Shown in pieces: positions 57,101 to 64,000 of a stretch of 64,000 nucleotides of DNA; positions within the stretch are counted from its first letter, which is position 1, and each line of letters begins with the position of its first letter. The notes under the pieces were generated by a model. The model was not told the DNA's origin. It saw nothing but the letters and a program-made list of their open reading frames with translations, and did not search any database. The DNA is from Orthonyx spaldingii (lineage: Eukaryota > Chordata > Aves > Passeriformes > Orthonychidae): positions 560,749 to 624,748 of the forward strand of contig VZTJ01001761.1 in assembly GCA_013397795.1 (NCBI GenBank), given 5' to 3'. The translations under genes were made by a program, and so were the position numbers.

Positions 57101-60100
57101 TGAGTAGAAATCCTTGCATGGTGGTTTAACTTTGCTATCTTGGGAATGCAAAGCACCTCTTGCCAGCTGGATGTGTGGGACTGAGGAGGTGCTGGAGCAC
57201 ACACTGGAAAATCGAAAGTCTCTCCCCTGTGGCAAAACAAAAGCTGGAGAGCTGCTTTCTGATCTGTGCATGCAGTGGCTCCCAAAAACCAGCAGTAAAT
57301 GGTTTTCCTGGCCTGCAGAACCCTTCCAGTCTGGCCACAACTGCTCCTCTTCTCCCCACTGTGGGGTCCAGTCGTGTTTGACCTCTCAGAAGAGGATCTG
57401 TGTGGAAATATCCAGCAAGGATGGCACAGCTATCAATGATGTTAATAAGCTGAAGGGAAGAATCCATGACAGTGTTCATTGGAAATGTCCAAGGAAGTAC
57501 AGTGCTGGTTTGTCCCACAATATCAGAATACAGCATCATTTTTTCTTGTACTTCATTTGGCACATTGCTAGCCAATAAAGCCATACTCCCTTTAATTGTT
57601 ACTACCAAATTATTTTGTTTTCTTCCTGAATTTTGCTGTCTTTCTTCATAGCTGCTCTACATGGTAATTCTGTCTCCATCTTCTCTAAGGGGAAAGAAGA
57701 AGAAAGTAAGTTACAACAGAAAAAAATTGTTGGTTAAGTTCTCAAAATTTAATGCCATTTTGCAGAATTGTACGCTAGAGTTTATGATCATGTATTTAGT
57801 AAATTCTGGCCCAAGTCTAAACAAATGTATATTTAATAAATTTTATAGATCTGTGTGTCTTCATGTATTTTATGACATTTGTTTTGTATGATGAGTACTA
57901 CTGAGCAAGGTTACACTGAAGGAAAACTCCTTTTCCATCCATCTTCACTGTGGTTATTCTTATTTTTCTGGCAGTATACAGCCCCTGTCTCACAAGGATG
58001 GGCATCACACAGCCTGTGGAAAACCATCAGCATAACTCTGAACATTTAACAGAAATGAAAACAGAAGTTTTAGTAAAACCAGATGTTTTGTTTTCACTGT
58101 AGTTAATGGAAGCAACATTGTTACTTCTGCCCATTCATACAACAACCAAACAAATACATGGCAAGCTAGTGTTTGAGTGTGAGAAGTTTTATATTGTCTC
58201 CTGTCCTGTAGGGTACTGAAATCTGCTGGTTTCAGTAGAGAAGCCAGATTGAGAAACACTTACTCTGGCCTTACACTGCCAGGTGGTCCTCCCACCTGCA
58301 CTATTTTGTGTCCACATCAATGTTGCAAGGAAAGTCATTTTGGGAGGCCATGTGGTAAACTGCTCTCATGAGCCATGCAGGTTATAAAGGACTTGGCAAA
58401 AATGGAAAAGAAGAAAGTGAGTGTTTATTTTGTGAGCCAATTTCCTGATGCATCTCCCTAATACAGCCCCACAGACAGCTCTTTTGGCATAGCTGAAGTG
58501 CCAGGGTAGGAGCAAGCCCCAGGCTCCTGCACCTGGTGTCTGCTGAAGGAAATGTTCTTTAAGTACTCTTTTCTAGGACATCTGCTTATTCTGAAGGAAG
58601 TGGTGACACATCCATTCTCTAAAAGCTTCGTTCTTTCCGTGTGTGGCCTTGGTCTCATCTTCACATAATGTAGCACCTCCTTCAGGGAACTGTTTCCTGT
58701 TTCATTTCTTCAAGTATCTGTTACCACAAAATTTAACATCTAAACCTTTGGTAGGAGAGTGGGATCCATTCACAGTCTGCCTAAGAAGTCCACATTAAGC
58801 ATGTGTTGGATGAAACAAATCTCTTTTCTAGGATCACTCCACCTTAGATGTACAAAGTGTGCTTGCCCACACCTTGCTAATGGACTGGTGGTTAGGGACC
58901 TGGCTAGCCAAAATATGAACAGGACTAAAAATGAAGTAAAAATCAGAGGAAAAGAACGTGCTGTGGGATCATCCCCCCATTTCATTCACTAAAATAAAAG
59001 AGATAATTTCCATGCCTGTGGAACCTCTTGCTGCTGTCAGTGTCTGTGTCTCCTTAGCAGTGTTTGCAAACTTCCTCGTGTAGCACTGCAGGATTCCAGC
59101 TGGCAGGAGTTTGCAGTGACAGTATGGTGTTTTTGTCAAATTACATCCAAGTGTAGAAGGAAGCAGCATGAAGATGATGAATGTGAAATCTGCAGTGAAC
59201 CTACTTCTCTCCATCTGAAATCAGTGTCTGAAGTCACTGGTGCCTAACAGTAAACAGTCTCAGGTGCAATTTGTTTCTTGGGTGGAAGGCGGGCAGACAC
59301 CCACAGCATCACCTCGTTCTGCTATTTTTATGTTTGTCCTTTGCTGAGAAGAATGAAAGGCAAAACAGCAGCAGAAACAAGGTTTTTTTGTGTCTTTCAT
59401 TGGCCTTAGCCTTTATAAATGGGTGTCTTGCAGATCCATCACTGAATACCACTCCAGATGGCAGGAATGGCCTCATGCCCATAGGAAGGTCAACAGAGCA
59501 GCTCTACCACAAATCTTTTGACCCTGCAGTCACCTGGATCCTGAACTAGAACTGTTGTGGTGCAGGGAGTAGTGGTGAGGAGGGTGTGTGTCTTGCAGGC
59601 ACAAGAGGCTGTTTGTTTGAGTAGCCTGTGGAAAAATGGTCATGATGTAGAACAAGGAATTTCTTAGTGCTGAATAAAATGGCTTAGAGGGAATTTTGCT
59701 CAAGGCACATATTTTATGTCATCTGAGTGTCTTGCATTGAACAGTTAGCAGTGCATGCCAATCAGTCTGTCCAGGTGCAAAGAAAAATTAGTGACCTGGT
59801 GGTATTTGCTCTGTAGTATTCCTGTGTCTCCAAGGCTTATTTGGAAAAGCATCTTTAAGGCACTACTGGATAATCTTGATTTTGGACTAATTACAATTCA
59901 GATAAGTACTTACATTACAAGCCTTTTCAGAAAAATCAAGAAATTATTTGAGAGCAGATTCACTGCAGTCTCAGGCTGTTCTAATCTTTTCTGTTCAGAT
60001 GGTCATGATATTACAGTTAGATCAGCCCATCAGCAAATTCTCAGTGAGTACCAATTTTGCCAGAGCACTTTGACAAAAATTGTAGTCTGCTCTGGCAGAA

Positions 60101-60225
60101 GAAAGAGGATTTGTTTCCTGCTCCAGTCTTTACAATGTCCTCTGTGGTGTCTGGTGCTGAATTCAGCTTGTAAGTCCTGAAAATTGGTATGCAGTTGATC
60201 AAAGGTAAAAAAGGAGTGTCACTCA
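57101..60225. other. Sequence without supported genes
   Basis: Open frames of about 155 codons exist on both strands at 57114-57608, but they lack splice context and recognisable motifs. Nothing else is seen. Confidence 0.45.
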
Positions 60226-60610
60226 AGAAACAAGCCCTGTTCCAGTGCACAGCCACCCTCTGGGGGAAGAACATTTTCCTGATACCCAACCTAAACCTTC
60301 CCTGACACAACTTCAGGCCATTCCCATGGGTGCTGTCAGTGTCACCACAGAGCAGAGATCAGTGCCTGCCCCTCCTCTGTCCCTCATGAAGTTGTGACTG
60401 CAGTGAGGTCTCCCCTCAGTCTCCTGCAGGCTGAACAACCGCAGTCCCTTCAGATTCTCCTCACAAGGCTTCCCCTCCAGACCCTTCACCATCTTCATAG
60501 CCCTCCTTTGGATGCTCTTGAATAATTCAGTGTCTGTCTTACCTTGTGGTGACTTGTACCCAAGGTCATCTGGTGTATATTTTTACTGTCTATTTCTAAC
60601 CTCAGAATTT
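60225..60610 (-). mobile_element. CR1 LINE 3' fragment (antisense)
   Basis: Plus-strand text is the reverse of CR1: CTGTTCCAGTGCACAGCCAC, CATTTTCCTGATACCCAACC, AGTCTCCTGCAGGCTGAACA, AGATTCTCCTCACAAGGCTT, CCTTTGGATGCTCTTGAATA. On the minus strand a frame reads KGLEGKPCEENLKGLRLFSL, the CR1 LSYEERLRELGLFSL block. Confidence 0.92.
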
Positions 60611-61733
60611 GAAGTGGTCTGTTAATAAATCACCAGTAATATGTCCAGCATCCCTGTCCCCGGTTTATTTGCTCCAGTATTTTTATCCTGGCACAATATC
60701 CCCAATATCTTAATGATTTTTCTTTGCAGTGCCTTGTCAAATGCTGCACTAAAATACAGCTATGTTATATGTACATAGTTCTCTTTAGCTACTTGGTGTG
60801 GTTTGTTAAAAGCTCAGAAAGAGAACAAAGAGGTTGGGTTAGTCAATAGCAGTTTCAGTTCAGTTTATCAGCCCACGCCAGCAATTATTCCTGCTTCCCT
60901 AATTGTCAGGCCATGCCTTTTCTTTTTTCCAAGCTCCTGTTTCTCAAACTGAATTAGTGTTCTTCCTTTTCTACACCCAGTACAATGTTTTGTTTTTTGG
61001 TTCAGCAGCAAATGGAAGGAGATGCAATTAAGTGAAAGAGCTGGCACACAGTGAGAGGTGCAAGCTGCAGCTGGAAAGTTTTTCTCCCATTCCAAATTAG
61101 TTAGCTTACAGAAGTCCAGCCTTTTAAAACATGTTTCTGTGCCATCTCCAGAGGAATACAGTGGAGCAATGATGTTCACTGGCACTGCAGCGATGGCTGT
61201 GTGAGGTGAAGTTCCAAACTGCAGGACATTAATGCAAACAGTCTGTAATACAGTAGGTGCATAGAGCCATTCATGGCCTAACACAGAGACTTCCTTATTG
61301 GAAAGTATTGCTGCCATTACTTTGCAAAAAACCACCCCAAACCTCAATTCCCTTGTTTGACAGGGTAATTTTAACTGTGGTAGTAAAGTTAATTCTGTTA
61401 ATATCTTTCAATTAAGCTCAGTCTCAATATATATATGAAAAGTTGGAAGGAATAGAATGGATTTGGTTTGTGTGATACAGCATTTTCTTTTACACAAATG
61501 CAGGCGTTCTTGGCTCAGTTTGTGGATTGTATACATGTTCTGCTAAAAGTCAGCAGTTTGAAGTCTTACCACAAGACTTCTTGAAAATTCCTCATAAATT
61601 GTGTCTAGTTAAATCCTGGTAACCCCCTTGGTTTATGTATGTCTGTGCTATAAAAATTTGTCCTTTGACTGATGGCACAGCTGGGATAAACCTCACAGGG
61701 TGTTAATAAAACAATTGGGGGGGGGGGGAAGGT
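60611..61733. other. Sequence without supported genes
   Basis: A 159-codon minus-strand frame (61347-60868) lacks any known motif. It ends beside a poly-G run of about 12 bases at 61717-61728. Confidence 0.5.
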
Positions 61734-61747
61734 NNNNNNNNNNNNNN
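61734..61747. other. Assembly gap (14 N) in a poly-G tract
   Basis: Flanked by G runs on both sides. The gap is probably due to homopolymer sequencing failure. Confidence 0.97.
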
Positions 61748-61987
61748 GGGGGGATAGTTTTATTCAGTGTATTTGTATAGATTTGAGATGTAGGATTTGC
61801 TCTTAAATATTCACTTGTTTTTTGAAAAGCTGCTGTTGTTTTAAATGATATAGATCAAAGTACTCCCCAGTGCTTGGAAAGCTTGACTGGCTTTTGAAGC
61901 TGAGGACTTTTCTTTTTTTGTTTCTGTAGAGCCCCATGGCTTGTCATGCACTGCTGTTAATTTTTGAAAATTAAACAACTTCACAGT

Positions 61988-62045
61988 GTGGTGATTAGAG
62001 GACTGGATTATCTCTCTTACAAGGACAGGCTGAGAGAGCTGGATG
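61988..62045 (+). mobile_element. Short CR1 LINE fragment
   Basis: GTGATTAGAGGACTGGATTA followed by TCTCTCTTACAAGGACAGGC and TGAGAGAGCTGG corresponds to the CR1 segment coding GLEHLSYEERLREL. Only about 58 bases remain. Confidence 0.75.
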
Positions 62046-63205
62046 GTTTTGATTCATTTGATGATGTGTGTTACACTTCTCGCTTGTTTTTAGTATTTAC
62101 TCCCACTTTGCTCTAACTCATCAGTCTGTTACCATTTGTTGGCACAAAGGACAGAATATGCCTGGCTGTTTCATCATTTGAATGTTAATTAGAAAAAGAG
62201 TCATCCTTTTTCCATAGAAGTTTTACTTGCAGAAAAAGTGTCCTGCTACAAAATAGAAGAGTTGAGGTGCAAGGAAGTTAAGTGTTATAATACAAGGCTG
62301 CACTTATTTTGGGGAGAGCTGGATGCATGAAAGTCAAATCCTCCTTTCAGAAGTGGCATCTCAAAGGTTCTCCTGGTTAGCAGAACCTTGTTCCTTCTTA
62401 CTTTTAAACCATTTTTCTGTGCCCTTTTCCTGTCAAACTGTATTGTCCTTGGAGAGAAACTCCTCTTTTAGAGTTGTGAATGCACAGATTATATAGTGAG
62501 ATTTTTACCTGTGGCACAGTTGTAGCTCAGATCATAAAAAACCCGAGATGCCTTGTGTTCACAATAAAACAATTTGTATGAATGACTGGCTGAGCTTGAT
62601 TTGCAACTTCAGCTACTGATACTTTCCTTGGATTTGTGATTTTCAAACCGTTTGGTTTGGGGACTCATCTGAGAAAAGTGGTTTTGATGTGTTCTGGTAT
62701 GGTAAAGCTAACATTTTCCCCAAAATTAAGAACTTTGAAGGAACTGAAGAGTTTGGATGGAGGTCTTGGCTTAATTCCATGAAATATAAATAGCAGCCTG
62801 TGAACTTGCATCAGGAACATAAATACTATGGAAGAAACATGTATGCAGTCTGGTTTTATACAAACTTTGGGGTTTTTCTTTTCTTATCCTGTTCTGGTTT
62901 TCGCCCCTCTTCTTTTTCCTTGTTCCAGATTTTTCCTCTAACTTGGGCTGCATTACTGCTTTGTGGTTTTAATTTCAAACCTTAAAATGAAATGCCACTG
63001 GAGGCATAAAGCCAGTGCCCTAAGAGGGCAATATATACCAGTCATGTAGCAGAGTAGAGAGGTGGTTTAAATTGAATTTTATTCCTGCAGAACTAGGTCA
63101 TTGTTCTCTAAGGTTGTTTAATTTAAGTACAAACTAAAGCATTCTAGTTAAATTGGTCCACTGGTCAATAAAGCTGAGGTGTTTGTTTGTAATTGTGTCC
63201 TGAAT
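62046..63205. other. Sequence without supported genes
   Basis: AT-rich, no exon or repeat recognised. Confidence 0.5.
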
Positions 63206-63400
63206 GATGGAGTGACCCAGGCTGGAAGGGACCTCAGGAGGCCCCAGTCCAGCCTCTGGCTCAAAGCTTGGGCAGCACTCGGTTCAGTCCAGTCTGCTCA
63301 GAGTTTTATCCTCCTTGGATCTTGAAAACCTCTGACGGCAGCAATTCCACAGCATCTCAGCCCCCTCTAAGCCCCCCTTCTCTGAATATGTACATATAAT
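63205..63400 (-). mobile_element. CR1 LINE 3'-end fragment (antisense)
   Basis: Plus-strand text is the reverse of the CR1 3' end: GACCCAGGCTGGAAGGGACC, TCAGGAGGCCCCAGTCCAGC, TCTGGCTCAAAGCTTGGGCA, then GCAATTCCACAGCATCTCAG. The left border near 63205 is the 3' tail side. Confidence 0.87.
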
Positions 63401-63849
63401 GAATTGGAAATTGGGATTTTTTTATTTCTGATGTTTAGTACTCTGGAAACCACTAAAACTTAGTTCGATTCAGAAGTTTGTGTAATTCAAGTGACAGTTT
63501 TTCTCACAAACTTTGGAGATATACAGTATTTCTCTCTTAAAAAAAAAACCCCTATCTTTTACCTCCCCAAACTGCATACAAACAAAGAAAAGGGAGAATT
63601 TCTTGATTACTGCAAAGTGTGTGACACTTTTGAAAATACACCTTTTTCCCCTGCAGGAGCATAGTAAAGCTGCAATACAAATTTTAAACAGAAGCAGTTC
63701 AGGAACAGCTTTTCACATTTCCCAAAGTAAATAAAATCATTAAATGAGAATTTATATTAATATTTACTCTGAGGCAGAGCTAATCTTTGACGTTATCAGT
63801 ATTCCAACTCAAGTGATGTTAATAATCAGATACCAAACAAGATTAGGAG

Positions 63850-64000
63850 GTAAAAATGAATACTTTTATTTGTCTCCAAACCATTGGTACATAAGGTAGA
63901 TTACACAAATATAAACATAAAGGTTGGCAATCATTAAAACTGAATTTCAGGTGTTGCATTTGCTTCCAGATCTTCCTGCTCATTTCTCTGTTGCTACACT
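63850..64000 (-). other. Possible terminal exon and poly(A) site of a minus-strand gene
   Basis: On the minus strand, after TGTAG (or AACAG) at the window edge, an open frame reads QQRNEQEDLEANATPEIQF and stops at TAA (63936-63934). AATAAA follows at 63870-63865, 64 bases after the stop. This is a plausible short last coding exon with a compact 3' UTR. I do not recognise the protein, and the polypyrimidine tract would lie outside the window, so chance is not excluded. Confidence 0.3.

Noticed and set aside
57114..57608. Overlapping open frames of about 155 codons on both strands
   Set aside because: Overlap on opposite strands suggests local lack of stops rather than coding. No recognisable domain.
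60868..61347. 159-codon minus-strand frame
   Set aside because: No known motif, no splice context, and composition like random AT-rich DNA.

Overview
The window is vertebrate nuclear DNA, almost certainly from a bird. The evidence is multi-exon genes with GT-AG introns, compact introns, and many 5'-truncated CR1-type LINE fragments on both strands, several ending in the avian CR1 3' tail. I cannot name the species. Two genes are clear and stand head to head. HSF2BP (minus strand) starts at 16271 and runs off the left edge; six coding exons are visible, about 233 of roughly 334 expected residues. RRP1B (plus strand) starts at 17380 and ends at 37581; sixteen coding exons splice in phase into a protein of about 760 residues, very close to the human length. 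The gene order HSF2BP-RRP1B matches human 21q22.3. Layout: 1-16271 holds HSF2BP with two small CR1 tails in its introns. 15990-17680 is a CpG-rich bidirectional promoter. It carries GC boxes and a CCAAT box on the HSF2BP side, a CR1 fragment in the middle, and the RRP1B start beside a 50-N gap that hides the end of RRP1B exon 1. 17380-39425 is RRP1B with its 3' UTR. Intron 13 contains two interleaved pairs of long, nearly identical inverted repeats. 39430-50300 is gene-poor and holds many CR1 pieces, two of them carrying the same antisense reverse-transcriptase segment. It ends in a 42-bp GC-rich minisatellite that runs into a 434-N gap. 50297-50900 is a second CpG island, probably a promoter, whose gene I could not identify. 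50900-63850 shows no exon I can support. The last 150 bases may hold the terminal exon and polyadenylation signal of a minus-strand gene. Functionally the neighbours are unrelated: HSF2BP brings BRCA2 to meiotic double-strand breaks, and RRP1B is a nucleolar ribosome-biogenesis factor that targets protein phosphatase 1. Their coupling here is a shared promoter region. I found no prokaryotic-type system, CRISPR array, tRNA or rRNA. The most unusual structure is the interleaved inverted-repeat block in RRP1B intron 13.
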